The position numbers were made by a program, and so were the translations under genes. Under the pieces are notes generated by a model. The model had not been told where the DNA came from, ran no database searches, and saw only the letters and a program-made list of their open reading frames with translations. Positions 36,247 to 43,668 of a stretch of 64,000 nucleotides of DNA are shown one piece after another (within the stretch, counting starts at the first letter, position 1; each line of letters starts with the position of its first letter). Source of the stretch: JAHCHG01 sp038251885 (GTDB lineage Bacteria > Acidobacteriota > Blastocatellia > Pyrinomonadales > Pyrinomonadaceae); the NCBI GenBank assembly GCA_038251885.1, contig JBBSAX010000001.1, positions 29,089 through 93,088 of the forward strand, given 5' to 3'.

Positions 36247-36489
36247 ATGGAACAAACCAATCAAGCGGCGGTTATAACGGATTCCGCCGTCACCGAAACA
36301 AAAGCAACTATCAAAATTGAAGGACAGGAATTTGAACTCGAAACGGCTTTGGCACAGGACGACAAAATGCTCAAAACCGTTCTTCAACCGCATTATTCTT
36401 CGGTTGAAAACGCTCAAATTACACGCGAAGTAAAGAATGGAAAACTCATCGTTACAATCGTCAAACGGGCGCAGCACAAAGGCGCGTAA
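36247..36489 (+). CDS. PRTRC protein C (ubiquitin-like fold)
   Basis: This 80-residue protein has a disordered N-terminus, then a small beta-rich domain (TKATIKIEGQEFELETALAQ, then VKNGKLIVTIVKRA). PRTRC C proteins belong to the prokaryotic ubiquitin-like family, and this one has the right length and strand pattern. It lacks a C-terminal Gly-Gly; the end reads AQHKGA, so if it is conjugated it would need trimming or a different tail. It lies directly before the F-, B-, A- and ThiF-like genes. The next gene starts inside its last codons. Confidence 0.7.
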   Translation: MEQTNQAAVITDSAVTETKATIKIEGQEFELETALAQDDKMLKTVLQPHYSSVENAQITREVKNGKLIVTIVKRAQHKGA

Positions 36490-36730
36490 AACAAATCAAA
36501 CGCCGTTCGAGATTTTGTGCGCCGCGAAAGAGCAAATCAATCCGGCGATTCTATTGGCAGAAGAACTGATGCGGAAAGATATTGCCGAGATTTTAGATTT
36601 TGACGATCTCGCACGGGCGGAGAAAACGCTTGAGTTATCGCGTCGGGAAATCGAAAGTGTTGCGGGCGGATTTGAATCACTTGTAAAAACGCCCCCCTTG
36701 GCAAGCGAACAAATTCCAATCGGTTTTTAA
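36437..36730 (+). CDS. Hypothetical protein inserted in the PRTRC cassette
   Basis: This 97-codon frame begins within the end of the PRTRC C gene (53-base overlap). A later start may be used, but no clear alternative ATG precedes the conserved-looking helical part (LAEELMRKDIAEILDFDDLA). It is helical and charged, with no cysteine or membrane segment. I do not recognise a family. It lies between C and F, where canonical PRTRC cassettes have no extra gene, so it may be a local addition. Confidence 0.4.
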   Translation: MENSSLQSSNGRSTKARKTNQTPFEILCAAKEQINPAILLAEELMRKDIAEILDFDDLARAEKTLELSRREIESVAGGFESLVKTPPLASEQIPIGF

Positions 36731-36735
36731 GCGAA

Positions 36736-37578
36736 ATGTCAGTTCCACTCAAAACGAAATCGGCAATAAAAAAGTCGCCCAAGATAGATTGGAACGACCA
36801 AATCAAACCGTTTGGCGAAAGGCTTGGGCAGTCGCTTGAGTATCTTAAATTCCGGACGCGCTCATTTAATGCGGTCGCGGCTTACGAACAAATCGGAAAA
36901 TTTGTTTCCGAAAGGCAAAAATATCTGCTTTTTCAAAAGTATTTTCCAAACGAGTGGAAAAATTCGCGGACAAGTTTTTTCAAGGCGGGTGTTTATGAAA
37001 ATTACACGGAAAAAACCAACGAATTTTTTGAACTCGTCAATCAGCATCTTTTTCCGCTTCTCTCAGGTTGGAATGAAGACCCGGAAACGGATTTTGATAA
37101 TTTCAATATTTTCTCGCTCAACGTAGATTTTTGCTGTGAAGACATCGAGTATGAAAACTTGCGGGTTTCGTTTGTCGCCGCATTGCTTTTTTTCAGCGGC
37201 GATGAAGAAATCTGGGAGTTTTTCACGAATAATTACCACATCAGCCAGGAAGATTTCGCCGAAATCAACCGTTATTCGTTCGATAAAATCTGGCATTTGG
37301 AAAAAACAGGTAGAATCGGACTTTATCTCACAATTTTTGAGGTAATTGACCATTCGACGGGCAATCCGTGGCTTGATACGACCAACTGCCATTACAACGA
37401 TTATTTTTCGTGGAATGAACTGACGGTTGAATTACTCACCAAAAGTTACCGCGAAGCAACTGAAATGTTGGAAAAAACTGAAATTCTCGACGCGCTTATT
37501 GAGGCAAATCCGAAGGAAATCTTGAGGGAGATGATTTCGCTTTGGAACACCGGACAAATTCAGAAAACGAAAACTTGA
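36736..37578 (+). CDS. PRTRC protein F-like
   Basis: This 280-residue protein is aromatic- and acid-rich, with FFELVNQHLFPLLSGW, ENLRVSFVAALLFFSGDEEI and HSTGNPWLDTTNCHYND. Its place between C and B is that of PRTRC F in known cassettes, and its length and Trp/Phe-rich loops fit. PRTRC F is of unknown function. It starts 5 bases after the preceding small gene. Assignment is by gene order plus a weak motif feel. Confidence 0.5.
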   Translation: MSVPLKTKSAIKKSPKIDWNDQIKPFGERLGQSLEYLKFRTRSFNAVAAYEQIGKFVSERQKYLLFQKYFPNEWKNSRTSFFKAGVYENYTEKTNEFFELVNQHLFPLLSGWNEDPETDFDNFNIFSLNVDFCCEDIEYENLRVSFVAALLFFSGDEEIWEFFTNNYHISQEDFAEINRYSFDKIWHLEKTGRIGLYLTIFEVIDHSTGNPWLDTTNCHYNDYFSWNELTVELLTKSYREATEMLEKTEILDALIEANPKEILREMISLWNTGQIQKTKT

Positions 37579-37618
37579 GCGGCGGACAAGAGGCGAAAAA
37601 AGAATCTGGTGAAAACTA

Positions 37619-38293
37619 ATGAATAATCTACTGCAATCGCCACCCGATGCACTCGGAGCATTGTTTTTTCTGCCCGGACAATATCTCTTTAAACAATTTC
37701 AAGCGGGCAGGGAAACGACCAAAGCCTTGTCGAGTGAACAAATTGCCCGCGCTTTTCGTGATTACCGCGTTGATTCGGGTTGGATTACCCGCAAAATTTT
37801 ACGTTACCGCGAAGAAGCCGATGGGAATTATATTCTTTCGTATGAACCCGCCGGAATAAGGACAATTTATGTTGAATCAGCGGTAGGCGAAGTTTGTGAA
37901 ATTACTATTCCTTTGCCGACCTTGATTTTATATGGTCATCGAAACGACTTTTATCTCTGGGCTACAAAGAGCAAAACGGTCAATCCGAATTCTAAACTGT
38001 TTGCCGCGCCGTTGCCGAACATCGGCGGAAATGCAAACGGTAAAATCTGTTTCGGCAGTAACGAAGTCCCCGAGGCAAAAGTCGAAAATCTCGATGCGGT
38101 TTGGAAACTCATCTTTCAGACACCATTTAACGGCGACCATTCCGCCAACAAATGCCGATCCTCACGAGAAGATGTGCGTCAGTTTTTGTTTGCCTTGTCA
38201 AAGAAAAATGCCAAACGGTTTCCGAACTCCGAACTTTTGGAAATTAATGCCACGGTTGCAGATTTATGGGCGCAAGCCGTCAAAAAAAAATAA
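37619..38293 (+). CDS. PRTRC protein B (E2-like)
   Basis: This 224-residue protein matches PRTRC B in layout: an N-terminal beta domain (GALFFLPGQYLFKQF; RAFRDYRVDSGWITRKILRY), then LPTLILYGHRNDFYLWATKS and an NGDHSANKC segment with a Cys. Published analysis places PRTRC B with the prokaryotic E2-like families that handle ubiquitin-like proteins, so a Cys such as the one in ANKCRSS could carry a thioester. That is a guess from position. It sits between F-like and JAB (A) genes. Length and order fit. Confidence 0.75.
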   Translation: MNNLLQSPPDALGALFFLPGQYLFKQFQAGRETTKALSSEQIARAFRDYRVDSGWITRKILRYREEADGNYILSYEPAGIRTIYVESAVGEVCEITIPLPTLILYGHRNDFYLWATKSKTVNPNSKLFAAPLPNIGGNANGKICFGSNEVPEAKVENLDAVWKLIFQTPFNGDHSANKCRSSREDVRQFLFALSKKNAKRFPNSELLEINATVADLWAQAVKKK

Positions 38294-38306
38294 AACTGAA
38301 AAATCT

Positions 38307-38972
38307 ATGAATTTAACCGAAATTTTTACCGGACAAAAATTTGTCGAACATCTGATTGCCGGACGGGAAATTCCGCCGATTAAAGCTATCAAATTTGATT
38401 ATTTGCTCGCGGGAAACGGCTTATTTATTCGCGCAAAAAGAAAAGAATTTTCCGTTTGTCTGCCGCTTAAACTTACAAACGTCAAAGGATTGCCTGATGT
38501 GAACAACGAAATCGTTTGGCATAAGCCACGCATTCCAAGCCGTATTTGGCAGGAAATTTTGTCAAATGCACGTTCCGATAGCGACTCCGCCGAATTCAAG
38601 GAAGATGTCTATGTCGTTTATTGGCACGAAAAACAAGCGAAATGGCATTGGAAAAATATTGGCAAGAAAAGAAGTTATGCCTCAACAATCGCTGATGATG
38701 AGTTAGAGGAATACAGCAAAGCGTGTTTGGAAATCCATACACATCCGCCGAATGCGACTTATTTCAGCCAAATGGATGACGCGGATGAACAAGGCAAATT
38801 TCGCATTTTTGGGATTTTGATTGATGTCCATAACCCGAATCCACAGTTACGTTTTCGCTGCGGAATTTATGACTATTTCGTGCAGATTCCCGCCGACGAT
38901 GTTGGTGAAATGCCGAGTGAGTTGTTTGATTTGAATTTGGTCGAGCAAGTAATCAGGAAACAATGGAAATGA
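38307..38972 (+). CDS. PRTRC protein A, JAB/MPN-type peptidase
   Basis: I choose the ATG at 38307 (MNLTEIFTGQKFVEHLIAG), 13 bases after the PRTRC B stop. The 221-residue product has the JAMM zinc site: a Glu in AKWHWKN-type context precedes, and the metal motif is EIHTHPPNATYFSQMDDADE (H142, H144 and the downstream Ser/Asp pair). JAB/JAMM peptidases cleave ubiquitin-like tails or isopeptide links. Next to a ubiquitin-like (C), an E2-like (B) and an E1-like (ThiF) gene, it would mature or remove the conjugate. The stop overlaps the ThiF start. Confidence 0.85.
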   Translation: MNLTEIFTGQKFVEHLIAGREIPPIKAIKFDYLLAGNGLFIRAKRKEFSVCLPLKLTNVKGLPDVNNEIVWHKPRIPSRIWQEILSNARSDSDSAEFKEDVYVVYWHEKQAKWHWKNIGKKRSYASTIADDELEEYSKACLEIHTHPPNATYFSQMDDADEQGKFRIFGILIDVHNPNPQLRFRCGIYDYFVQIPADDVGEMPSELFDLNLVEQVIRKQWK

Positions 38973-39895
38973 ATCTCGATTTAAGTTTCGCAAACGCTGC
39001 GATTGTTCTGCCGAAAGAATTTAACACGCTCAAAATTTTCTTAATCGGCGCAGGCGGCACGGGTTCTTTCGCGGCGATGAATTTGGCGCGGCTGCTTTTT
39101 GAAATCAAGAGAATCGGCAAAGCGGTTGAATTGACTATCATAGACCCCGATACGGTCGAAAGCGGCAACATTCCGCGCAGTAATTTCTGTGCCGCCGAGA
39201 TTGGAAGGTTTAAGGCGCAAACTTTGGCGGAACGCATTACGTTGGCGTGGGGATTGGAAGTTTCATACGCCAACGAAAAACTCGAATTTGAAAAACATAT
39301 CAAACCGAGTCGAAACGGTTTAAAGGAATTAACAGTTTTGGTCGGCTGTGTTGACAACCATTTGGCACGGCGTGAAATTCACCGCGTTTTGGAAGAATCA
39401 AACAAATACAATTACCAGAACGCACCCGAAGTTTGGTGGATTGACGGCGGCAACGGTAAATCCTCCGGGCAAGTTTTAATCGGCTCGGAAACAAGACGTG
39501 AAAAAGCCGAAAATCATTTTACGACTGAAACTATTTGCAAAAAACTTCCCGCACCGTCGGTGATTCATCCTGAATTGCTCGAAAATCAAGTTATTCCGGC
39601 AAGGCAATCTAATCAAACTCGACTGTCTTGTGCTGAACTCGTCAGAATCGGCGAACAAAGTTTGAATATCAACCAGCGCGTTGCCGTTGAGATTGGCGAA
39701 ATGCTGACCGAATTTGTCTTGGTTAATAACTTGCGGCGTTTTGCGACTTATTTTGACCTTGAATCGGGAACGACTCGTTCAAGTTACTGCACACCCGAAA
39801 ACCTTTCAAATGCTCTAGCCCAAGCGCAAACAACAAAGAAGCGGCAAACAAAACGGCGGAGTAAATCAAATGCAACCTATACTTTACGCCCGTGA
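38963..39895 (+). CDS. PRTRC ThiF/E1-like adenylyltransferase
   Basis: This 310-residue Rossmann protein has the ATP motif IFLIGAGGTGSFAAMNLARL, then ELTIIDPDTVESGNIPRSNF and VLVGCVDNHLARREIHRVL. These are standard for the ThiF/MoeB/HesA/E1 superfamily, which adenylates the C-terminus of ubiquitin-like proteins. AGGA lies 4 bases before the ATG, which overlaps the end of gene A; an alternative ATG six bases later would give an ATGA overlap. The second Cys of E1 enzymes is not clearly placed. It completes the C, B, A, ThiF set of Ub-like conjugation. Confidence 0.88.
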   Translation: MEMNLDLSFANAAIVLPKEFNTLKIFLIGAGGTGSFAAMNLARLLFEIKRIGKAVELTIIDPDTVESGNIPRSNFCAAEIGRFKAQTLAERITLAWGLEVSYANEKLEFEKHIKPSRNGLKELTVLVGCVDNHLARREIHRVLEESNKYNYQNAPEVWWIDGGNGKSSGQVLIGSETRREKAENHFTTETICKKLPAPSVIHPELLENQVIPARQSNQTRLSCAELVRIGEQSLNINQRVAVEIGEMLTEFVLVNNLRRFATYFDLESGTTRSSYCTPENLSNALAQAQTTKKRQTKRRSKSNATYTLRP

Positions 39896-40448
39896 TGAAC
39901 TTTACAGGATGCTTGCCGCCGCGTTGCTCAAAAAGAAGCCTCTGCCACCTGATGATTGGAGCGTCGTTAAACTCGATGAGGAAGTCCGTTGTGCCGGAAG
40001 GGAATATAATCCGAATCTGTTTTCACGTCATCAAGACGCGCTCATTACATCGGTTTTTTACATTGTAGATTTTGCCCGCCGAATGCCGGAATGGATCAAT
40101 CTTTCAACCGAAAACGAAAGAGTCCGAAAAATGTGCGGTGAACTCGCTGATGAAATTGAGCAGATAACTTACGAGCCGGATGCGGTCATCGCCAGACACG
40201 GCAAGTTGAAATCGTGGCTCAAAGCAATATTGGCGGTGCAAACCTGCTGGATTTACCGCGAGGAAACGACGAGAGTGATTGCGGAAAAGGAGCAGAAGAA
40301 ATGTCTCGAAAGAACGCAAAAGCCGACCAAAAACAAAGAAAACCAGCCAATTTCCAAGCCAAATAAATGGCAATCTGCTTTGGCGCAACAGATTTTTCTC
40401 AAGGCGAACGGCAAACAAAATGCGTCAGAACAGCCGAGTTTGTTCTGA
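39870..40448 (+). CDS. Hypothetical helical protein downstream of ThiF
   Basis: This 192-residue protein overlaps the ThiF end by 26 bases, indicating coupling. It is mostly helical (ELYRMLAAALLKKKPLPPDD; ALITSVFYIVDFARRMPEWI), with a basic and disordered C-terminus (QPISKPNKWQSALAQQ). It has no recognised catalytic motif. As it follows ThiF in a coupled operon, it may be an accessory factor of the Ub-like cassette. I do not recognise a family. Confidence 0.45.
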   Translation: MQPILYARDELYRMLAAALLKKKPLPPDDWSVVKLDEEVRCAGREYNPNLFSRHQDALITSVFYIVDFARRMPEWINLSTENERVRKMCGELADEIEQITYEPDAVIARHGKLKSWLKAILAVQTCWIYREETTRVIAEKEQKKCLERTQKPTKNKENQPISKPNKWQSALAQQIFLKANGKQNASEQPSLF

Positions 40449-40465
40449 ATGTCAAGGTAAAAATT

Positions 40466-40789
40466 ATGATGGAATTACTGCCAGCCGATTTGCGTGAGCA
40501 ATTACCGAAACTCTATGAGCAAGAGGAAACTGAGGACAAAATTGTTTACATCAAGTATTTCTTTCCCGCCGGAAATTGGACGTGGTTTGTCATCGAAGGC
40601 GAGCCTGAAGGCGACGATTTTTTGTTTTTCGGTTATGTTATCGGGCTAGAAAAAGAATGGGGTTATTTCACGCTCCACCAACTCGAAGAAATCAATATTC
40701 ACGGATTGACCGTTGAGCGTGATTTGTATTTCAAGCAGGAGATTTTCAGCAGTTGTTTGCGACGTTGGAAAATGGAATGCGGCGGTTGA
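40466..40789 (+). CDS. DUF2958 family protein
   Basis: I set the start at 40466 (MMELLPADLREQLPKLYEQE); the longer frame overlaps the previous gene. The 107-residue protein reads IKYFFPAGNWTWFVIEGEPE, then LFFGYVIGLEKEWGYFTLHQ and GLTVERDLYFKQEIFSS, which closely follows the DUF2958 pattern (NWTWY, LFFGYV, EWGYF, ERDLYF). DUF2958 is a small domain common on conjugative plasmids and ICEs of many phyla. Its function is unknown. Its presence near a PRTRC cassette agrees with known plasmid gene neighbourhoods. Confidence 0.85.
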   Translation: MMELLPADLREQLPKLYEQEETEDKIVYIKYFFPAGNWTWFVIEGEPEGDDFLFFGYVIGLEKEWGYFTLHQLEEINIHGLTVERDLYFKQEIFSSCLRRWKMECGG

Positions 40790-40790
40790 A

Positions 40791-40820
40791 GAAAAAATAA
40801 GCGGTTGGCAAATATCAGTC
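40791..40820 (+). repeat. Recurrent AAGCGGTTG leader motif, copy 4
   Basis: GAAAAAATAAGCGGTTGGCA lies 19 to 48 bases before the ATG at 40839. It is the same motif as at 28703 and 35141, again just before a gene start that follows a non-overlapping gap. Confidence 0.5.
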
Positions 40821-40838
40821 AATCAAAGTTCTAATTTT

Positions 40839-42188
40839 ATGAATACAAATCAAGAAATTTCGTCAAATTCTTTGTCGGCAACATCAATCCTGAGTAATTT
40901 TTTTAGCAAAAAAACGGTTATGACCGAAGAAAAAACCGAACCGATTTCAGAGGCTAATATTTCGCCCGCCGCCGAAATTTTAAGTCGTTTGCAAAATAAA
41001 AAACAGCAAGCGGCGGTCAATCTCGGAATCACGACGGCGGAAGTCGAAACGATGCTGTTTGATTTATCGCAGCTTGAAACCGAAGGCATTTTTCTCAATG
41101 TGGACTGTCGTGGTTTTAGCACGTTGGAACGCCAAATCGAATGGAAATCGCTCGGTGTTGAATTGCCTCCGGGACAAACGGTAAAACTTTCGCCGCCGCG
41201 AGTCGGACTGCTTCCCGATTCTTTTCGCCGGAAACTGATGCGTGCCGGCAGTCAAGCTCATCACGCCCTCAATAAATTCAGTTTTCGCTTTACCTTGTGC
41301 GAAAGCGTTTGGGGAACGAGCGAATATAAATGGATTCCGTGGAACGCCTTTGAAAATTTCGAGCAGGAATATAAACGAGCCTGTGAAACTTTATCGGCGG
41401 CAAAGGCGGAAGTCTTGGCAAATTACGATGAAATTTTGATAAATCTGCGAAAAAGTTTTGCCGAATTAGCCGAAGATTCTGCAAAACGGCTTGATGCGAC
41501 GCTCTCTATTCCACTTGACCGCGAAGAATTTATCGCTAATGTCGTGGCTCACGCACTCGGAATGATTCCGACGCGAGAGATGATTCGTGATGGGTTGACT
41601 ATCACGATGAAGCCGAAAGTGATTGTTCTGGGTTCGGAAATGCTGGCAGAGCAACAAACGGCAAAAGCCTTAAATCTAGAAAACGCCAAAATCGAAGTCG
41701 CACAACAATCGGTTAGTTTGGAACTTGATACCAAAACTCGAATTGAACAACTCAAAATTCACGATTTTGAACTTGAACAACGTCGGGAAAGGGAAGTCAA
41801 AGACCGCATCCGCCAAATGAAAATCGAAGCCGCTCAAACTGCTGCACAGGATGCGATTTCACCAATTAAAGAAGGACTTGACCAAATCACCGCCAAAATC
41901 TTTGAAGCCGCCGAGGAGATGGCAAACAAACTCCAAACAGCGGATTTCGTCCCCGGCGCACTCGCCAAACGCGCCCGGCAGATGTGCGAATGGTATCGGC
42001 TGATGAATTTTACGAATGATTCTTCGCTTGAAGAAGTTTTGGAACGCTTGCAATCAGTGGCGGGCGCGGATGCAAAAATCCGTTCCAAAGTGGAGATGCA
42101 ATCGGCTCTCAATGATATTCTGCGGGCAACGAGTCTGCAATCAAAACGTCTGCTCGATGATGACCGCCTTTCTGCTTTGGAAATTTAA
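40839..42188 (+). CDS. Coiled-coil hypothetical protein, DUF3150-like position
   Basis: I use the ATG at 40839 (MNTNQEISSNSLSATSILSN), giving 449 residues. The N-terminal ~220 residues contain SLGVELPPGQTVKLSPPRVG and KRACETLSAAKAEVLANYDE. A helical and coiled-coil C-terminal half follows (QRREREVKDRIRQMKIEAAQ). Its place after DUF2958 in a PRTRC region resembles the position of DUF3150 proteins in related plasmids, but sequence support is weak. No enzyme motif was seen. Function unknown. Confidence 0.5.
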   Translation: MNTNQEISSNSLSATSILSNFFSKKTVMTEEKTEPISEANISPAAEILSRLQNKKQQAAVNLGITTAEVETMLFDLSQLETEGIFLNVDCRGFSTLERQIEWKSLGVELPPGQTVKLSPPRVGLLPDSFRRKLMRAGSQAHHALNKFSFRFTLCESVWGTSEYKWIPWNAFENFEQEYKRACETLSAAKAEVLANYDEILINLRKSFAELAEDSAKRLDATLSIPLDREEFIANVVAHALGMIPTREMIRDGLTITMKPKVIVLGSEMLAEQQTAKALNLENAKIEVAQQSVSLELDTKTRIEQLKIHDFELEQRREREVKDRIRQMKIEAAQTAAQDAISPIKEGLDQITAKIFEAAEEMANKLQTADFVPGALAKRARQMCEWYRLMNFTNDSSLEEVLERLQSVAGADAKIRSKVEMQSALNDILRATSLQSKRLLDDDRLSALEI

Positions 42189-42207
42189 CCAAAACCTCCC
42201 TTGATTT

Positions 42208-42660
42208 ATGCCGACCATAATTCGTGCTGAATACCTCAGCTATTACAACTCATCCCGCAACAGCGATAAACTTTTCAATGTTTTTATCGTCTTGGCGGAT
42301 GATGGCACTTACAGTTGTTTAACCGAAAACGGCAGACGCGGAAGCAATTTGGTTCGGCGTGTTGTTTGCGAAAATGTTCGCCGTGAACAGGCGGAACAAA
42401 AGTTTTGGGAAAAGGTGCGGGAAAAACGTAATCACGATTCAACGCCCTACACGGATGAATCTTTCGGCGACAATTACAGTCAACTTGCTTCGCAATACTA
42501 TTTGAATTCACAAAACGAAAATGCCGTTGCAAAAAACCAAGCCAAAACGGTTCATCCAAAAGAGAATGAGATCAATTTTCCGGTTGAGAAAGTTCAGTGC
42601 CAAAAACAAAGCGGCGGCGGAATACTCAACAGTGATCAGTTTGATTCATTAGAAATCTAG
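42208..42660 (+). CDS. WGR-like small protein (tentative)
   Basis: This 150-residue protein opens with a beta-rich part: NVFIVLADDGTYSCLTENGR, then RVVCENVRREQAEQKFWEKV. The rhythm (strand, NGRRG, strand, helix) recalls a WGR domain, a module found in PARP and other DNA-associated proteins, though the diagnostic Trp-Gly-Arg is not exact (NGRRG). The C-terminal half is polar and disordered. It follows the coiled-coil protein by 19 bases. The domain match is weak and the function is unknown. Confidence 0.4.
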   Translation: MPTIIRAEYLSYYNSSRNSDKLFNVFIVLADDGTYSCLTENGRRGSNLVRRVVCENVRREQAEQKFWEKVREKRNHDSTPYTDESFGDNYSQLASQYYLNSQNENAVAKNQAKTVHPKENEINFPVEKVQCQKQSGGGILNSDQFDSLEI

Positions 42661-42760
42661 CGATTCTTTTCCTAAAACTAATCTGCAAGTAGTGATTTTT
42701 TACATTCCAAGTCAATTAAGAAAATAGAATTTAATTCAATACTTTGAAGGAGATTATTGA

Positions 42761-43582
42761 ATGACTAATGACAATTTTTTTCCGAAAACTATTAAGCAGA
42801 TTGTTTTAAGCAACGACCAAATGCCTGAAATTATCGAAGTCCCGTTTGAGTTGGCAAAATGGATAAATCCGAATCTGATAAATGAATTCGGTCTTGAAAC
42901 AGTTAATAATGCCGTTTCCAATTTGCAATATTCTTTCCGCGAATTACGGGAAATTAAGTCGGCGACATCCAAAGGTTTCAAACTTTTAGAGATGTATCCG
43001 GTCAATTCCTTTTGGTTTAAAAATTCAGAAACAAAACAAGTTAAAGACGGTTACGGTTGGAAAACTGTCACGATTGAGAAATATGTTTTCTATGTTCCCG
43101 GCAATCTAAACTTCGGTGAAATCTTCCGCGAATGTTTATTTCTCCAAAATCCTTTGTTAAGAGAATTTAGCACGAAAAAAGTAATCTTCTTTGATGTCGA
43201 AAAATTCTTAAATGAGTCCGTTAATTTGATGAAAGACGTTCCTCAAGAACTGAGAGAATTGACCTTAAACGAAATTGCCGCTTTGCCGAGTCCTTATCAA
43301 ATAACAGTTAATTCATCAAAACTCAAATGCTATTCGCCGCATACCAAATTTGAAAATTACGAATTTTATTTTGAACTTGAAAAAGAAACAGGAAGAAAAA
43401 TTAATTCGCTTTATATTCCGTTTCAAGCCTACAAATATAAAGATTTTTCATTGGTTGAAAAACGGATGAGAAATTATTTTAAGTTTTATTATCACTCTGA
43501 CACGGTAGCGCAAAAAAATCTGGATGAAATTTTTAATCATCCCTTGACTAAGAAATTTCGGCAGATTGTTTTTGAAAACTGA
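42761..43582 (+). CDS. Hypothetical protein before Ycf46-like AAA gene
   Basis: This 273-residue protein starts with a good AGGAG eight bases upstream. Its composition is more A+T-rich than its neighbours. It contains ELREIKSATSKGFKLLEMYP, IEKYVFYVPGNLNFGEIFRE and SLYIPFQAYKYKDFSLVEKR, a mixed alpha/beta pattern without catalytic residues I can name. It lies 86 bases before the Ycf46-like gene. A different composition suggests a separate origin. No family recognised. Confidence 0.4.
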   Translation: MTNDNFFPKTIKQIVLSNDQMPEIIEVPFELAKWINPNLINEFGLETVNNAVSNLQYSFRELREIKSATSKGFKLLEMYPVNSFWFKNSETKQVKDGYGWKTVTIEKYVFYVPGNLNFGEIFRECLFLQNPLLREFSTKKVIFFDVEKFLNESVNLMKDVPQELRELTLNEIAALPSPYQITVNSSKLKCYSPHTKFENYEFYFELEKETGRKINSLYIPFQAYKYKDFSLVEKRMRNYFKFYYHSDTVAQKNLDEIFNHPLTKKFRQIVFEN

Positions 43583-43610
43583 GTTTTAAAACAAAAAACT
43601 TTACCTTCAG

Positions 43611-43635
43611 AAAAAATAAGCGGTGAGTAAATCGT
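43611..43635 (+). repeat. Recurrent AAGCGGT leader motif, copy 5
   Basis: AAAAAATAAGCGGTGAGTAA lies 34 to 58 bases before the Ycf46-like ATG. It differs from copies 2-4 after the AAGCGGT core. Confidence 0.45.
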
Positions 43636-43668
43636 GTCCAATTAGATTCAACCAACAAATCTCCATCT

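Noticed and set aside
37932..38306. Longer start for PRTRC A
   Set aside because: It runs through most of the PRTRC B gene in another frame; the ATG at 38307 after the B stop fits the family.
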